From positions 692,126 to 756,125 of the forward strand of contig JARGPU010000001.1 of the NCBI GenBank assembly GCA_029210325.1: a stretch of DNA of 64,000 bases, written 5' to 3'. The notes under the pieces were generated by a model. The model worked only from the letters and a program-made list of their open reading frames with translations, was not told the origin of the DNA and ran no database searches. The translations under genes and the position numbers were made by a program. This DNA is from Alcanivoracaceae bacterium. GTDB lineage: Bacteria; Pseudomonadota; Gammaproteobacteria; Pseudomonadales; Alcanivoracaceae. Of the stretch, positions 11,341 through 23,925 are shown in pieces; positions within the stretch are counted from its first letter, which is position 1; every line of letters begins with the position of its first letter.

Positions 11341-14300
11341 ATGCAGCAGAATCAAACGCTGGTGCAAGGGCTCTGTGGGCCTGAAGAATTCCGCGATAAC
11401 TGTGGCTTTGGTCTGATTGCCCAGATGGAGGGCAAGCCAAGTCACCAGCTATTGCAAACAGCGATTGAAGCGCTGACCTGTATGACACACCGCGGCGGCA
11501 TCAATGCTGATGGCAAAACCGGTGATGGTTGTGGTCTGTTGTTGCAGAAGCCGGACTCCTTTTTCCGCAAGGTCGCACAGGATCTGAACGTTGAGTTGCC
11601 GGCCAGCTATGCCGCCGGCATGGTGTTCGTTAATCCCGACCCGGACAAGGCTGCCGCCCAGAAGGCTGTGCTGGATGAAGAGCTGCGTGCCGAAGGTCTG
11701 GACGTACTCGGCTGGCGCGAAGTGCCGACAGATCCTTCCTGCCTCGGTCCTATTGCGCTGAACACCTTGCCTGGCTTTGCTCAGGTGCTGGTTGGTGGTG
11801 GTCAGCTGAGCAACTCTGATCTGAACCGTAAGTTGTTCTTTGCTCGGCGCCGTACGGAAAACCGGGTTGAAAATGATGGCTGTTTCTACGTCTGCTCGCT
11901 ATCTGCCACCGTCATCTCCTATAAAGGCCTGATGATGCCGGTAGATCTGCCGCGCTTCTATCCTGACCTCGGCGATGAAACGATGAAGACCGCAATCGTG
12001 GTTTTCCATCAGCGTTTCTCCACCAACACTATGCCGCGCTGGCCTCTGGCCCAGCCGTTCCGTTACCTTGCCCACAACGGTGAGATCAACACCATTGAAG
12101 GCAACCGTAACTGGTCTTTGGCGCGGACACCGAAATTTGTCAGCGACCTTTTGCCGGATATGGATAGCCTTAGCCCACTGGTTAACCGTACCGGCTCAGA
12201 CTCGTCGAGCATGGATAACATGCTCGAAGTGCTGATGCATGGTGGTATGGACATGTTCCGTGCGGTGCGCATGATGGTGCCACCAGCCTGGCAGAATGTT
12301 GAGTCGATGGATGCGGATCTGCGTGCGTTCTACGAATACAACTCAATGCATATGGAACCCTGGGATGGTCCCGCCGGCATCGTGCTTACGGATGGACGCT
12401 ATGCGGTCTGTCTGCTGGATCGCAATGGTTTGCGTCCGGCTCGTTGGGTGATCACCAAGAACGGATTTATCACTGTCTCGTCGGAAGTTGGCGTGCACAG
12501 CTATCAGCCGGAAGATGTTATTGCCAAAGGCCGAGTCGGGCCGGGCCAGATTCTTGCGGTGGACACTGAAACCGGTGAGCTGCTCAAGCATTCTGATATC
12601 GATAATCGTCTTAAGGTTCGTCATCCGTACCGCAAGTGGCTGAAAGAAAATGCCCTGCGCATCGAAGCTGACTATGACACCGAAGTCGAGCGTATTGATG
12701 AAGTTAGCGCTGAGCAGTTGCTGACCTACCAGAAGCTTTTCCAGGTTACCTTTGAAGAGCGTGATCAGGTGCTGCGCCCGTTGGCAGAGTCTGGGCAGGA
12801 AGCTGTTGGCTCCATGGGTGATGACACGCCGATGGCGGTATTGTCCCAGCGCCAGCGTCCGCTGTATGAATTTTTCCGTCAGCAGTTTGCCCAGGTAACT
12901 AACCCGCCTATCGATCCGCTGCGTGAAGCGATCGTTATGTCGCTGGAAACTTGCGTCGGTGCCGAGCGCAATATATTCGAAGAAACAGCGGATCATGCCG
13001 ACCGCGCTATTCTGTCCACACCGATTCTGTCGCATTCCAAGTTCGTTAACTTGCTGCGTATCGATCGTCCGGGCTACGGTAGCGAACGTATTTCCCTGCA
13101 TTACGATCCGGCCATCGGTCTCAAGCAGGCGGTGCTGAATATCTGCGAGCAGGCGGAAGCCGCGGTGCGTGCTGGCAAGGTATTTATGGTGCTGTCCGAC
13201 TTTGGCATTTCTCAGGACAAACTGACCGTACATGCATTGATGGCAACCGGCGCTGTGCACCACCATCTGACCAAGACCGGTCTGCGCTGTAGTGCCAATA
13301 TTATTGTCGAGACGGCTACCGTACGTGATCCGCACCACTTCGCCACCTTGTTTGGCTTTGGTGCCACGGCGGTGTACCCGTACCTGGCATATGACGTAAT
13401 CGCCGATATGGTGCGTTCCGGTGAGCTGATCGGTGATGCCATTGAACTGCAGAAAAATTTCCGCAAGGGCATCAACAAGGGCTTGCTGAAGATTATCTCC
13501 AAGATGGGCATTTCGACGATTGCTTCCTATCGTGGTGCTCAGCTGTTTGAAATCATCGGTGTTGCTGATGAAGTGGTGGATATCTGCTTCCACGGCTGCG
13601 CCAGCCGTATTGCCGGTGCCGATTTCAGTGACTTTGAGGAAGATCAGCGCATCCTCCGTGAAGACGCGTGGAAGGCTCGTAAGCCGATTGACGCTGGTGG
13701 TGCCCTGAAATTTATCTACGGCAAGGAATACCACGCTTTCAATCCGGACGTGGTCCATGCCATTCATAAAGCTGTGAATACCGGGGAATACCGCGACTAC
13801 CTCGATTTTGCCAATCTGGTAAATGATCGTGGTGTTGCTACCCTGCGTGACCTGTTCCGCCTGAAGTCAGATGTCAAAGCGTTGTCGCTGGAAGAGGTGG
13901 AGCCGATTGAGGCCATCTTGCCGCGCTTTGATTCCGCCGGCATGTCACTGGGTGCCCTTTCTCCAGAGGCTCATGAGGCAATTGCTACGGCGATGAACCG
14001 CCTTGGTGGTCGGTCTAATTCCGGTGAAGGTGGTGAAGATCCGGCTCGATTCGGTACTGAGCGTGTTTCAAAGATTAAGCAGGTGGCCTCAGGGCGCTTT
14101 GGTGTTACGCCGCATTATCTGGTTAACGCCGAGGTGCTGCAGATCAAGGTTGCTCAGGGCGCCAAGCCTGGAGAGGGCGGCCAGTTGCCGGGTGGCAAGG
14201 TTAATGATCTGATTGCTCGCCTGCGTTATTCGGTGCCTGGTGTCACGCTGATTTCGCCGCCGCCGCATCACGACATCTACTCCATTGAGGATCTGGCTCA

Positions 14301-15804
14301 GCTGATTTTTGACCTCAAGCAGGTTAATCCGGATGCGCTGGTATCTGTGAAGCTGGTGTCTGAGCCCGGTGTCGGTACCATCGCCGCTGGCGTGGCCAAG
14401 GCCTACGCTGATTTGATCACCATTTCCGGTTATGACGGCGGCACCGCGGCCAGTCCGCTTACCTCGATCCGTTATGCTGGCTCACCCTGGGAACTGGGTC
14501 TGTCAGAGGCGCATCAGGCACTGCGTATGAATGATTTGCGCGGCAAAGTAAGGCTGCAGACTGATGGCGGTCTGAAGACTGGCCTGGATGTGGTCAAGGC
14601 TGCAATCCTTGGCGCGGAGTCGTTCGGTTTCGGTACCGTGCCGATGGTTGTGCTGGGCTGTAAGTACCTGCGCATCTGTCACCTGAACAACTGCGCAACC
14701 GGCGTTGCTACTCAGCGTGATGATCTGCGCAAGGAGCACTTTATCGGCGCGCCGGAAATGCTGATGAACTACTTCCGTTTTGTTGCTGAAGAAGTGCGTC
14801 ATTTGTTGGCGGGTCTGGGAGTGCGTTCGCTTGCCGAGTTGATCGGCCGAGTCGATTTGCTTGCCGTCAGCGAAGGTCTGACCAAGCGTCAGGGCAAGCT
14901 GAACCTGCTGCCAATTTTGCGTAACGATAATGTGTCGGCAGACAAGCCTCAGTTCTGCGAAATCAAGCGCAATGCACCGTTTGATAATGGTGAACTGGCT
15001 GAGCAGATGGTGGCGGATATGTTGCCGGCTATTGAGAATCGCACCGGCGGCTCGTTCAACTATCGCATTACTAACTGCAATCGCTCCATTGGTGCACGCT
15101 TGTCTGGCGAAATTGCCAAGCGTTACGGCAATACCGACATGGAGAAAACTCCGCTGCGCATTCGCCTCACTGGTACTGCCGGGCAGAGTTTCGGTGTTTT
15201 CAATGCCGGTGGCCTGCATATGCATCTGGAGGGTGATGCCAATGATTACGTCGGTAAAGGTATGGCCGGCGGTAAGCTTGTCATCGCTCCGCCGAAGGGC
15301 AGTAGCTATGCAAGTCAGGAGAGCGCCATTATTGGCAATACCTGTCTGTATGGCGCCACCGGCGGCAAGCTGTTCGCTGCCGGCACTGCTGGCGAACGCT
15401 TTGCTGTGCGTAACTCGGGCGCCCATGCGGTGATTGAAGGTGCCGGTGATCATTGCTGTGAGTATATGACTGGTGGTTGTGTCACCGTGTTAGGTGCTAC
15501 CGGGCATAACTTCGGCGCTGGTATGACCGGTGGTTTTGCCTATGTGCTGGACGAGAAGGGCGTGTTTTTCGAGCTGATCAACCCCGAGTTGATTGAGCTG
15601 CGCCGCATTAGCACAGAGGATACAGAGGCTCACCGCAGTCACTTACTACGGCTAATCCGTGAGTATGTGCAGGAAACTGGCAGCGAATGGGGCGCTCATA
15701 TTCTTGATAACTTTGATGCCATGAGCCGCAAGTTCTGGCTGGTGAAGCCAAAGGCGGCGAGCCTGACCAACCTGCTGAAAAGCACCCGCGCCAACCCGGC
15801 CTGA
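11341..15804 (+). CDS. gltB: Glutamate synthase (NADPH), large subunit
   Basis: GltB makes glutamate from glutamine and 2-oxoglutarate, together with the GltD subunit. The N-terminal class II glutaminase domain matures to Cys21, seen in [13 protein letters not shown], so a 20-residue propeptide is expected. A central linker, the FMN synthase domain ([24 protein letters not shown]-type loop) and the [3Fe-4S] cluster [12 protein letters not shown] follow. The C-terminal beta-helix domain is built from Gly-rich repeats such as [17 protein letters not shown]. Three ATGs are possible (11332, 11335, 11341); 11341 stands nine bases after AGAGGA. At 1487 residues the length is typical. gltD follows after 14 bp. 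Confidence 0.97.
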   Translation: MQQNQTLVQGLCGPEEFRDNCGFGLIAQMEGKPSHQLLQTAIEALTCMTHRGGINADGKTGDGCGLLLQKPDSFFRKVAQDLNVELPASYAAGMVFVNPDPDKAAAQKAVLDEELRAEGLDVLGWREVPTDPSCLGPIALNTLPGFAQVLVGGGQLSNSDLNRKLFFARRRTENRVENDGCFYVCSLSATVISYKGLMMPVDLPRFYPDLGDETMKTAIVVFHQRFSTNTMPRWPLAQPFRYLAHNGEINTIEGNRNWSLARTPKFVSDLLPDMDSLSPLVNRTGSDSSSMDNMLEVLMHGGMDMFRAVRMMVPPAWQNVESMDADLRAFYEYNSMHMEPWDGPAGIVLTDGRYAVCLLDRNGLRPARWVITKNGFITVSSEVGVHSYQPEDVIAKGRVGPGQILAVDTETGELLKHSDIDNRLKVRHPYRKWLKENALRIEADYDTEVERIDEVSAEQLLTYQKLFQVTFEERDQVLRPLAESGQEAVGSMGDDTPMAVLSQRQRPLYEFFRQQFAQVTNPPIDPLREAIVMSLETCVGAERNIFEETADHADRAILSTPILSHSKFVNLLRIDRPGYGSERISLHYDPAIGLKQAVLNICEQAEAAVRAGKVFMVLSDFGISQDKLTVHALMATGAVHHHLTKTGLRCSANIIVETATVRDPHHFATLFGFGATAVYPYLAYDVIADMVRSGELIGDAIELQKNFRKGINKGLLKIISKMGISTIASYRGAQLFEIIGVADEVVDICFHGCASRIAGADFSDFEEDQRILREDAWKARKPIDAGGALKFIYGKEYHAFNPDVVHAIHKAVNTGEYRDYLDFANLVNDRGVATLRDLFRLKSDVKALSLEEVEPIEAILPRFDSAGMSLGALSPEAHEAIATAMNRLGGRSNSGEGGEDPARFGTERVSKIKQVASGRFGVTPHYLVNAEVLQIKVAQGAKPGEGGQLPGGKVNDLIARLRYSVPGVTLISPPPHHDIYSIEDLAQLIFDLKQVNPDALVSVKLVSEPGVGTIAAGVAKAYADLITISGYDGGTAASPLTSIRYAGSPWELGLSEAHQALRMNDLRGKVRLQTDGGLKTGLDVVKAAILGAESFGFGTVPMVVLGCKYLRICHLNNCATGVATQRDDLRKEHFIGAPEMLMNYFRFVAEEVRHLLAGLGVRSLAELIGRVDLLAVSEGLTKRQGKLNLLPILRNDNVSADKPQFCEIKRNAPFDNGELAEQMVADMLPAIENRTGGSFNYRITNCNRSIGARLSGEIAKRYGNTDMEKTPLRIRLTGTAGQSFGVFNAGGLHMHLEGDANDYVGKGMAGGKLVIAPPKGSSYASQESAIIGNTCLYGATGGKLFAAGTAGERFAVRNSGAHAVIEGAGDHCCEYMTGGCVTVLGATGHNFGAGMTGGFAYVLDEKGVFFELINPELIELRRISTEDTEAHRSHLLRLIREYVQETGSEWGAHILDNFDAMSRKFWLVKPKAASLTNLLKSTRANPA

Positions 15805-15812
15805 TGAGGTAG

Positions 15813-17239
<1,427 letters not shown>

Positions 17240-17240
<1 letters not shown>

Positions 17241-18301
17241 TGACTTTTTCGCCACTGAAGAATGACCGTTTTTTACGAGCGTTACAGCGCCAGCCCGTCG
17301 ACATCACTCCGGTCTGGATGATGCGTCAGGCGGGGCGCTATCTGCCGGAATATCGTGCGTCACGGCAGAAAGCAGGCAGCTTTATGGATCTGTGTACCAA
17401 TCCTGATCTGGCCTGTGAAGTCACTCTCCAGCCGTTGGAACGTTATCCGCTGGATGCGGCCATTCTATTTTCTGACATTCTTACTATTCCGGATGCCATG
17501 GGTCTGGGGCTGTATTTCGAAGCTGGCGAAGGCCCTCGATTCAAAAAAATCGTGCGCACTGCTGCTGATGTGGCGGCGTTGCCGATTCCTGATGTGGAAA
17601 GCGATCTTGGTTATGTGATGAAGGCTGTCAGTACCATTCGTCGAGAGTTGAATGGCCGGGTGCCGCTAATCGGTTTTTCTGGTAGCCCGTGGACTCTCGC
17701 CACCTACATGGTAGAGGGCGGCTCGTCTAAAGATTTCCGCCATCTGAAGGCGATGATCTACGACCAGCCGGAAGTGGCACATCAGCTGCTCGACAAGCTG
17801 GCACAGACAGTCATCGCTTACCTGAATGCACAGATTCGTCATGGCGCCCAGGCAGTGCAGATTTTTGATACTTGGGGCGGGGCGCTGTCGGCTGCGGCGT
17901 ATCAGGAGTTTTCCCTGCGCTACATGAAACAAATCGTTGATGGCTTGATCCGCGATCATGATGGCCGGCCGGTGCCGGTGATCCTGTTTACCAAGAATGG
18001 CGGACTTTGGCTTGAGTCCATGGCTGCTACAGGCTGCGATGCCCTGGGTCTCGACTGGACTATCAATATCGGCGATGCGCGCCGTCGGGTTGGTGACAAG
18101 GTTGCCCTGCAGGGCAATATGGACCCGGCAGTGCTGTACGCATCACCGGCCACAATTCGTGCAGAGGTGAAGCGCATTCTGACGGACTTTGGCGATCATC
18201 CTGGCCATGTGTTTAATCTCGGTCATGGCATCACGCCGGAAGTAGACCCTGAGCATGCTCGCGTGTTCATTGAAGCCGTGCATGAGTTCGGAGCCAGATA
18301 A
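17240..18301 (+). CDS. hemE: Uroporphyrinogen decarboxylase
   Basis: HemE (353 residues) decarboxylates the four acetate arms of uroporphyrinogen III to coproporphyrinogen III in haem biosynthesis. Signature 1, [16 protein letters not shown], is at residues 20-35; the catalytic Asp lies in [13 protein letters not shown]; signature 2 is near [18 protein letters not shown]. The C-terminal [15 protein letters not shown] is also conserved. TAATG links it to gltD, and the next gene starts on the base after its stop. Confidence 0.97.
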
Positions 18302-19087
18302 ATGATCCGCGTTGCGGTTTGTCTCTGGTTTGGCGCACTACTCCTGCCAACGATCTCACAGGCCGCAAGTCAGACCTTCGAAGCGATGGTGATAGCGCAG
18401 AGCGGCGAGCAAGAGGCGGCAGCCTGTGCCCGTGCCCGGCAAGATCTGCATCGACAGTCTGTTGATTTTCTTGTTGGAAAAAGCGCCGATCTGCGCAGTT
18501 ATCATCAGCTGCTTGATGCTTATACCTGGCAAGGCAGATCAAGAGCAGACCTCGATCAGGATATCGGCGCCCAACTTGCCGACGTTGACATTACCGAGGT
18601 ATCGCGATTCTGGTCTGGCAAGAGTTGCCTGTTACGCGGCTATGTCGAGCTTGATCCGGTGCCGATACTGGAGCAGATGATTTCCGCCATGCCAGAGGCG
18701 CAGCCCCGGAGCAGCCAAAGTGATGATCAGACCAGCTGGTTTGACATGCCGGGCATTGCGATTGACAAGATTCGCAACCAGAAGATTCTTGTTGATGCGG
18801 TGACTGAGCTGTCAGCTGTCAGAATGATGGTCGCCGAGCGTTGGGCGTCGACCAACAGATGGCCAAGGTCGCTTAGTGAAATAAACCTGGATGCCAGGGA
18901 CTTCGAAAAGAGTGAAGTCATTGATCAGGTTTTGATGGGCGATGGCGGCGCAATTCGAGCTCGCTTGAAGTCTCCACTTGGTGGCGAGACAGTGGTATTT
19001 ACACCTGAAATGGGTGTCATGGAGATCATTCGTTGGTCTTGTACCACCACAGTACCGGTATTGTTTAACGGCACCTGCCCGGATTGA
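18302..19087 (+). CDS. Secreted protein with a pilin-like C-terminal domain, function unknown
   Basis: Not a recognised named protein (261 residues). It has a signal peptide (about 1-21, cleaved after ISQAAS) and no pilin-type leader with Glu5. Residues 24-120 form a small Cys-containing domain. Residues about 160-261 resemble the globular head of a major type IVa pilin: an ELSAVRMMVAERWASTNRWP helix, then GDGGAIRARLKSPLGG, a TVVFTPEMG strand, RWSC and a closing GTCPD, which would form the pilin disulfide loop. It abuts hemE directly and has its stop facing a thioesterase gene. A soluble pilin-fold protein could be a pilus accessory factor; this is inference. Confidence 0.6.
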   Translation: MIRVAVCLWFGALLLPTISQAASQTFEAMVIAQSGEQEAAACARARQDLHRQSVDFLVGKSADLRSYHQLLDAYTWQGRSRADLDQDIGAQLADVDITEVSRFWSGKSCLLRGYVELDPVPILEQMISAMPEAQPRSSQSDDQTSWFDMPGIAIDKIRNQKILVDAVTELSAVRMMVAERWASTNRWPRSLSEINLDARDFEKSEVIDQVLMGDGGAIRARLKSPLGGETVVFTPEMGVMEIIRWSCTTTVPVLFNGTCPD

Positions 19088-19123
19088 ACTCTGGCTGCGG
19101 CTAAGGCCACAGCCAGACGGACA

Positions 19124-19582
19124 TTACATGCCAATCTTGCGTAGCTGATAGACGTTGTGGGTCAGAGCGACCACTTCGCCGGTGGCATCTTTCAGCTCCA
19201 CATCCCAGGCGTAATCACACTTGCCGTTGGCCTCGGCTTCTGCCTCGATTCGAGCGATTTCCTCTTCGCTGATGCGTACCTCAACGGTGATATCAGTCTT
19301 CGCCGGACGGCGGAAGCGAATGCTCATATCCTTGACGATCGGATAGAACTTTCTCACGTCAAAGCTCGTCGTATAAACGACGCCACCGGGCAGCTCTGCC
19401 AGAGTGAACAGGGCGCCAGCATACATCGTGCCAACGTGATTGATGTTCAGATCGTAGGGCATCAGCATCTTGCAGTAGCCGCGACCCAGTTCCAGTACTT
19501 TGACGCCGCAGCGGCTGACGAACGGGAAGGTGTTTTCAGACGCTTGACGCATGGTTTCAAGTTGTTCGGCGGTAAAAGACAT
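19124..19582 (-). CDS. Hotdog-fold thioesterase (DUF4442/PaaI-like)
   Basis: A 152-residue hotdog-fold protein. The central helix and loop read INHVGTMYAGALFTLAELPG, the typical hotdog layout with the catalytic-side Glu in LAELPG. Strands such as DMSIRFRRPAKTDITVEVRI follow. Members hydrolyse acyl-CoA thioesters; the substrate here is unknown. It stands alone, convergent with the pilin-tail gene and divergent from the deacetylase gene. Confidence 0.75.
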   Translation of the reverse strand: MSFTAEQLETMRQASENTFPFVSRCGVKVLELGRGYCKMLMPYDLNINHVGTMYAGALFTLAELPGGVVYTTSFDVRKFYPIVKDMSIRFRRPAKTDITVEVRISEEEIARIEAEAEANGKCDYAWDVELKDATGEVVALTHNVYQLRKIGM

Positions 19583-19658
19583 GATGCTCTCCGGTGGCCT
19601 GCCTCGGGTTCTGTGAAGAGGATGCTACCATCGGCAAAATCCCATGGAGGTATCCGAA

Positions 19659-20702
19659 ATGGTCAGGGGCTTGGTGAAAACCGTCATGCTGTCGTTGCTG
19701 TGTGTGCAAAGTGCCTCTGCGGCAGTGATTCTGATGTATCACCATATCGGTGCTGATACTCCGCCTGCTACCTCGGTGACTCCAGAGCAGTTTGCCGAGA
19801 ACCTCGATAGTCTGGCCGCCGAAGGCTTTGAGGTGGTGCGTCTGGATGAGCTGATTGAGCGTGTCAGAAGTGGTGCGGATCCACGCCAGAAGCTGGCGGC
19901 GATCACATTTGATGATGCCTATCGCAGTATCTATGAAGCCGGCCTGCCGGCGCTGGAGGCACGTGGCTGGAAGGGTGCGGTGTTTATCAATACTGGCGGG
20001 GTAGGCGAGGCGGGCCGGGCAATGACCAGGGCGATGATTGCCGATGCTCATCAGCGCGGGCATCTGCTGCTTAATCACTCTCAGTCCCATCCACACATGG
20101 TGCGGCGACTGCCCGAAGAGACCGAGCAGGAGTGGCTTGCACGTATACGCACCGATATCGAGAGCGGCCGCAGGCAGCTTGGTGAGTGGCTTGGTGAGCA
20201 GCCACTGCCATGGCTGGCCTGGCCCTATGGTGAACAGAGTGCACCATTAAGAGCCATGCTCAGGGGCATGGGCTATCTGGCTTTCGGTCAGCACAGCGGT
20301 GCGCTGGATGAGCATGTCGACTGGCAGAATATTCCTCGTATTCCGGTGAATGGACTGCACGCCGACTGGCGCTCGCTGCGTGACAAGGTGCTGGCCCTGC
20401 CGTTTCCGGTACGCACCACTGTGCCCGCAGATGGCGTCACCAGCGAACCCCGGCCGAGCCTGACCTTATTGCTGAATGGCGACTGGCGGGGCCGCAATAT
20501 ACAGTGCTTTGCCGGTCCCCGATTCGCTGCGCCCACGGTCCGCTTCAGTGACGGGGTCAGCGAGCTGACGTTGCGTAGTGAGGTGGACATTCCGGTGGGG
20601 CGGAGTCGCTATAACTGCACCGCAGCCGCTAGCGAAGGGCGATTCTATTGGTACTCCTGGGTGTGGATGCGGCGCGCTGGGGAGCAATGGTACGCAGAGT
20701 AA
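19659..20702 (+). CDS. Secreted polysaccharide deacetylase (NodB domain)
   Basis: 347 residues with an N-terminal signal peptide (MVRGLVKTVMLSLLCVQSASA) and a NodB/CE4 domain. Motif 1 is TFDDA, motif 2 is NHSQSHPHM with the two metal-binding His, and motif 3 is WPYGEQ. A C-terminal beta-rich domain (about 260-347) contains two Cys. CE4 enzymes remove N-acetyl groups from glycans such as exopolysaccharide or peptidoglycan; MYHHIG near the N terminus is the form seen in PgaB-like deacetylases. ATG 19659 follows GGAGG by eight bases. Its stop abuts that of the convergent bax-like gene. Confidence 0.8.
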   Translation: MVRGLVKTVMLSLLCVQSASAAVILMYHHIGADTPPATSVTPEQFAENLDSLAAEGFEVVRLDELIERVRSGADPRQKLAAITFDDAYRSIYEAGLPALEARGWKGAVFINTGGVGEAGRAMTRAMIADAHQRGHLLLNHSQSHPHMVRRLPEETEQEWLARIRTDIESGRRQLGEWLGEQPLPWLAWPYGEQSAPLRAMLRGMGYLAFGQHSGALDEHVDWQNIPRIPVNGLHADWRSLRDKVLALPFPVRTTVPADGVTSEPRPSLTLLLNGDWRGRNIQCFAGPRFAAPTVRFSDGVSELTLRSEVDIPVGRSRYNCTAAASEGRFYWYSWVWMRRAGEQWYAE

Positions 20703-21512
20703 TCAGTAGTCGCTAAAACGCTCAAACTGGTTCTGGCGTATCAGGCTGCGAACCATGCCGATATATTCCTCGCCCAGCTCTGAATAACCTTCCAGCCCCG
20801 CTGCCAGATCACTGCCGCTAAAGGGCTGCTCTTGCCGGCGGGCTTTCTCGCGGATCAGGCGCAGCTCGGTATAGCGAGGGTGGCTATTCAGATTGTGCAT
20901 ATAGCGCCGCACGCTTTCTGCGGCGGATGAGAATCGGGCTACTTCATGGCGAGCATTTGCCAAGCGCTGCTGAGGCACCAGCCCGCAGCCCGGCACAAAG
21001 CACCAGTGACCGAAGTAGTTATTGCCTTCTACAGCAAAGCGAGACGTTCCCCAAGCGGACTCCAGCGCTCCCTGGGCCAGGGCCAGATCAGCCGGGACGA
21101 TATCAATGCGGCGCAGCAGAACCCTGCTCCAGTCCCTGCTGGGCTGCTCGGGAAGGTCAAGGCGATAGCGTCGTGACAAGTCCTCTAGCCATGCCTGATC
21201 GTCCGGACTTAGCGGCTGGCTGGTTTGGATCTGCTTGTGCAGCTCCATCAACCTTGCCCGCTTTTCCAGTAGTTTGCGGTTGTTTTTCTGGATGGCAGGC
21301 AGCAGAAGATTGACCAGACGGGCTTTGCGAGCCTCGGTTTCATCTTCTGGCAGAGGCCAGATTGGCGGGCCATCCTGCTGGCCTGACTGCCTTCCCATGT
21401 CGCCGGTGCTCTGATACCAGTGGCTGAGCACGGGGACAGCAAGCAGCAGCACCAGCAATGTCAGCCATGCGCTGCGGCGCCAGAGAATCGTGTGATTGTG
21501 CTGATCTGCCAT
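20703..21512 (-). CDS. Bax-family membrane-anchored glucosaminidase
   Basis: 269 residues with an uncleaved membrane anchor at about 12-31. A charged coiled segment follows, then a GH73-like domain: PADLALAQGALESAWGTSRFA with the catalytic Glu in LESAWG, NNYFGHWCFVPGCG, and the tail HPRYTELR plus LEGYSELGEEYIGMVR. These are hallmarks of the Bax/FlgJ-type beta-N-acetylglucosaminidases that trim peptidoglycan from the periplasmic side. It faces a polysaccharide deacetylase gene, so both neighbours act on cell-surface glycans. Confidence 0.8.
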   Translation of the reverse strand: MADQHNHTILWRRSAWLTLLVLLLAVPVLSHWYQSTGDMGRQSGQQDGPPIWPLPEDETEARKARLVNLLLPAIQKNNRKLLEKRARLMELHKQIQTSQPLSPDDQAWLEDLSRRYRLDLPEQPSRDWSRVLLRRIDIVPADLALAQGALESAWGTSRFAVEGNNYFGHWCFVPGCGLVPQQRLANARHEVARFSSAAESVRRYMHNLNSHPRYTELRLIREKARRQEQPFSGSDLAAGLEGYSELGEEYIGMVRSLIRQNQFERFSDY

Positions 21513-21552
21513 GAAGGCTCCGGTACGGCTTTTGGCTCCGGCGCGCTATGGC

Positions 21553-21891
21553 TCAGGGTTGAGCTAGCAGGTCCGTGCGGGCTGCGCAGATAAAGTCGTT
21601 ACGGTGCAGGCCACCGATCTTATGGGTCCACCAAGTGACAGTTACCTTGCCCCACTCGGTCAGCAGCGCAGGGTGATGGTCAAGCGACTCCGCCAGCTCC
21701 GCAACCTGCCCGGTAAATATCATGGCTGCGGCAAAATCAGCAAAGGAAAACTGCCGTTGCAGTTTTACCACGCCGTCTTCCTCAACCAGCTTCCACTCCG
21801 GGACTTCGCCATGCCATAGAGCGATTTGCTGTTCATCGGCCTGCGGCGCATCTGCGTGGCAGGCTTCGCAGGTTTGATTGGCCAGGCTCAT
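21553..21891 (-). CDS. phhB: Pterin-4a-carbinolamine dehydratase
   Basis: PhhB (112 residues) dehydrates 4a-hydroxytetrahydrobiopterin so that the pterin cofactor of aromatic hydroxylases can be recycled. The motif region is [26 protein letters not shown], with the active-site pair in DHHP and the T-HK element; the N-terminal [10 protein letters not shown] is common in bacterial members. ATG 21891 overlaps the stop of the upstream lipoprotein gene as ATGA; a longer reading is less likely. No phenylalanine hydroxylase gene is in the window. Confidence 0.9.
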   Translation of the reverse strand: MSLANQTCEACHADAPQADEQQIALWHGEVPEWKLVEEDGVVKLQRQFSFADFAAAMIFTGQVAELAESLDHHPALLTEWGKVTVTWWTHKIGGLHRNDFICAARTDLLAQP

Positions 21892-22622
21892 TGGTTGGCT
21901 ACCGTGGGCAGGGAGCACAGTCGCGCCGGCGCCTTGCTGCCGCCAGGGGCAATCCGGGCAAGCATGCGCCGGGTGCGTTCAAGTTCGGTTTCATCCCGTT
22001 CCTTACCAGGCATTTCCATGGCATCGGCGATGCGTAGCAGCACTGACTTCATGGTGTCCGGCATAAGCGCCGGTTGACGGTGCTGAACCACATAGATCAG
22101 CTCTCCTTTCTTGAACAGCAGAAAGCCATAGTAATAGAGGCCTGATACCTCCGGGCTGTCAGCTACTTTGCTGCTGTCCACGTCCAGGCTGACTACCGAC
22201 ATGATGGCCCGCGGGTCGCTGTCCTGAATTTGCTCGCGGTATACCACTTCGGCGGAGGTAATCATCGGTGAGTCGGCTACCACGCTACGCAGGTAGCCAT
22301 TCAGAACCAGATTCAGCAGGGTCTGATCGGCGGCGAAGCGGGGAATGCGCAGGTTCGGGTTGCCTTCCGCACGCAGATAGTCAATGCGGAACATGCGACC
22401 GCTAGCATCCCACATGGTGGTAGAGCCACCATACGGGTCACAGCGCTCGTCCATGGTGACGTGGCCACGGAAGGTGTTCATGCTCAAGTCGATGGAGTAA
22501 GCCGCCGTCGGGGCATGGTAAAGGTCACCCTCACGGGCGCCTTGCATGCCTTGACAGCCGGTTAGCAGTACAGCCGCGGCGGACATCAGAGCGGCGGACA
22601 GGGAGCGTGTTTTTATTGTCAT
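21888..22622 (-). CDS. Putative lipoprotein, function unknown
   Basis: 244 residues beginning with a lipoprotein signal (lipobox VLLTGC, Cys23). The body is a single predicted alpha/beta domain with two Cys and no motif I can name. The segment [20 protein letters not shown] begins it and a region resembling stress-type lipoprotein domains ([20 protein letters not shown]) closes it. It is transcribed with phhB through a four-base overlap, a coupling that does not reveal its role. Confidence 0.6.
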   Translation of the reverse strand: MTIKTRSLSAALMSAAAVLLTGCQGMQGAREGDLYHAPTAAYSIDLSMNTFRGHVTMDERCDPYGGSTTMWDASGRMFRIDYLRAEGNPNLRIPRFAADQTLLNLVLNGYLRSVVADSPMITSAEVVYREQIQDSDPRAIMSVVSLDVDSSKVADSPEVSGLYYYGFLLFKKGELIYVVQHRQPALMPDTMKSVLLRIADAMEMPGKERDETELERTRRMLARIAPGGSKAPARLCSLPTVANQ

Positions 22623-22696
22623 TATGATGATCCTGAAACAGCAATTGCGGAATCATAGCACAGCCCCAGCGCCTGTCAGCTGCCCCGGAAGTATGG

Positions 22697-23098
22697 TTAA
22701 TCCGGCAGTCGGCGGATCAGGTGCAGGCTCTTGAAGTTGCGCTCTGTGGCGAGGCGCTGCCATTCCTCTGCCGCTTCTGCTTCATCAGCAAATACTTCAG
22801 GGGGCAGAGTCTCCAGTTGCTGGCATCCAGGCAGCTTTTTCAGGCGTTTGTTGAAGGCCCGAAGCACTTTGCCCCGGTGATCGATAGTCAGGCGCTCATC
22901 CAGCTCAGCCGGGCATTGTGCCGGGTCGCTGGCCTCGAAGCTGAAGCGTTGCTCGGACAGCAGCACATGGTGGGTGATGTCCCGGGTACGAGGGTCGCGA
23001 ATCTCGAAGCAGTCCGTGGTCCAGAAATAATGGCAATCTGCGGCGTTGGTCAACACCGGACTCAGGGCAAGCAACAACAGCAGACGGAGAGGTTTCAT
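22697..23098 (-). CDS. Small secreted protein, function unknown
   Basis: 133 residues with a clear signal peptide (MKPLRLLLLLALSPVLTNA) and mature start near ADCHYFW. Four Cys in the mature protein (two close to the N terminus, CHYFWTTDC) suggest disulfides. The C-terminal half has a SPOR-like pattern (PEVFADEAEAAEEWQRLATE), but it is too short to be sure. ATG 23098 lies five bases after the desaturase stop, so both are probably co-expressed. Confidence 0.55.
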   Translation of the reverse strand: MKPLRLLLLLALSPVLTNAADCHYFWTTDCFEIRDPRTRDITHHVLLSEQRFSFEASDPAQCPAELDERLTIDHRGKVLRAFNKRLKKLPGCQQLETLPPEVFADEAEAAEEWQRLATERNFKSLHLIRRLPD

Positions 23099-23103
23099 AT
23101 TGG

Positions 23104-23925
23104 TCAGGAGGTTTCCTGCTGGCGCTGCTGTCGGCCCGGTTCCCATTGCAGCAGCATGGTATTTACGATCAATTCTTCCGGAATACGACCCCTGATTTGC
23201 TGGTGTAGTTCCGGCAGTTTGCTCCAGTGCAGACCAGGTAGCAGGTGGTGGGCGGTGTGATAGCCCAGATTCCAGGAAGTCAGGTTGTACAGTGGCAGCT
23301 CCACATTGCGCGAGGCAACATAATGATTATCAGTCTTCGTGCCCGCATGCTGACCATAGGTGTTATCCAGCAACACCAGTAGTAACAGGGCCATTGGGCC
23401 GATAAACACAATCATGGTGCGTAGCGGATCAATTAGGGCAAATACCAGAAGTGGCAGGTTGGCGAGTACAAACATCAGCTTGAAGCGGCGATACAAAGTC
23501 GGGTGACTGCGGCCAATGCGAATGATCTCGGGATAGATACGAGCTGCATTGAGCAGATCAAACTTGATCCGGTTCATGAGCCGGCCATCGGGCTCCTTCC
23601 AGGATGCCGGGTCCTTGTCCTGGTCCAGATAATGACGGTGGTGGCCAATATTGTGGTGCAGTGTCCAGCTGAACGGACTGGTGCCCGTCTGCAGGTACAT
23701 GACGCTTTCAAACAGGCGGTTCAGCCAGCGTGCCCGGAAGGTATTCACGTGGTGGTGGTTATGGCAAATGGCACCGCTGGAGACCTGTACGGTCAGCAAC
23801 AGAGCAGCCAATCCAAGCGCCATCCAGTGGCTGTCGATGAGAAAGAATATCGACAGTTGGGCCAGCATCACAGCCAGCACCAGAATAACCGCGGGGAAGT
23901 CCGCTCGATAGCGCATTAGAGACAT
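23104..23925 (-). CDS. Membrane fatty acid desaturase family protein
   Basis: 273 residues with four to five hydrophobic segments and the His clusters of integral-membrane di-iron desaturases: HNHHH (about 55-59), HHNIGHHRH (about 90-98) and HTAHHLLPGLHW (about 224-235). Such enzymes introduce double bonds into, or hydroxylate, acyl chains. The spacing H(3)H / H(2)HH / H(2)HH fits the class. Substrate is unknown. A small secreted protein follows in the same operon. Confidence 0.8.
   Translation of the reverse strand: MSLMRYRADFPAVILVLAVMLAQLSIFFLIDSHWMALGLAALLLTVQVSSGAICHNHHHVNTFRARWLNRLFESVMYLQTGTSPFSWTLHHNIGHHRHYLDQDKDPASWKEPDGRLMNRIKFDLLNAARIYPEIIRIGRSHPTLYRRFKLMFVLANLPLLVFALIDPLRTMIVFIGPMALLLLVLLDNTYGQHAGTKTDNHYVASRNVELPLYNLTSWNLGYHTAHHLLPGLHWSKLPELHQQIRGRIPEELIVNTMLLQWEPGRQQRQQETS

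Noticed and set aside
12343-13767. 474-codon frame on the minus strand opposite gltB
   Set aside because: It is antisense to the well-conserved gltB and resembles no family; a codon-bias shadow.
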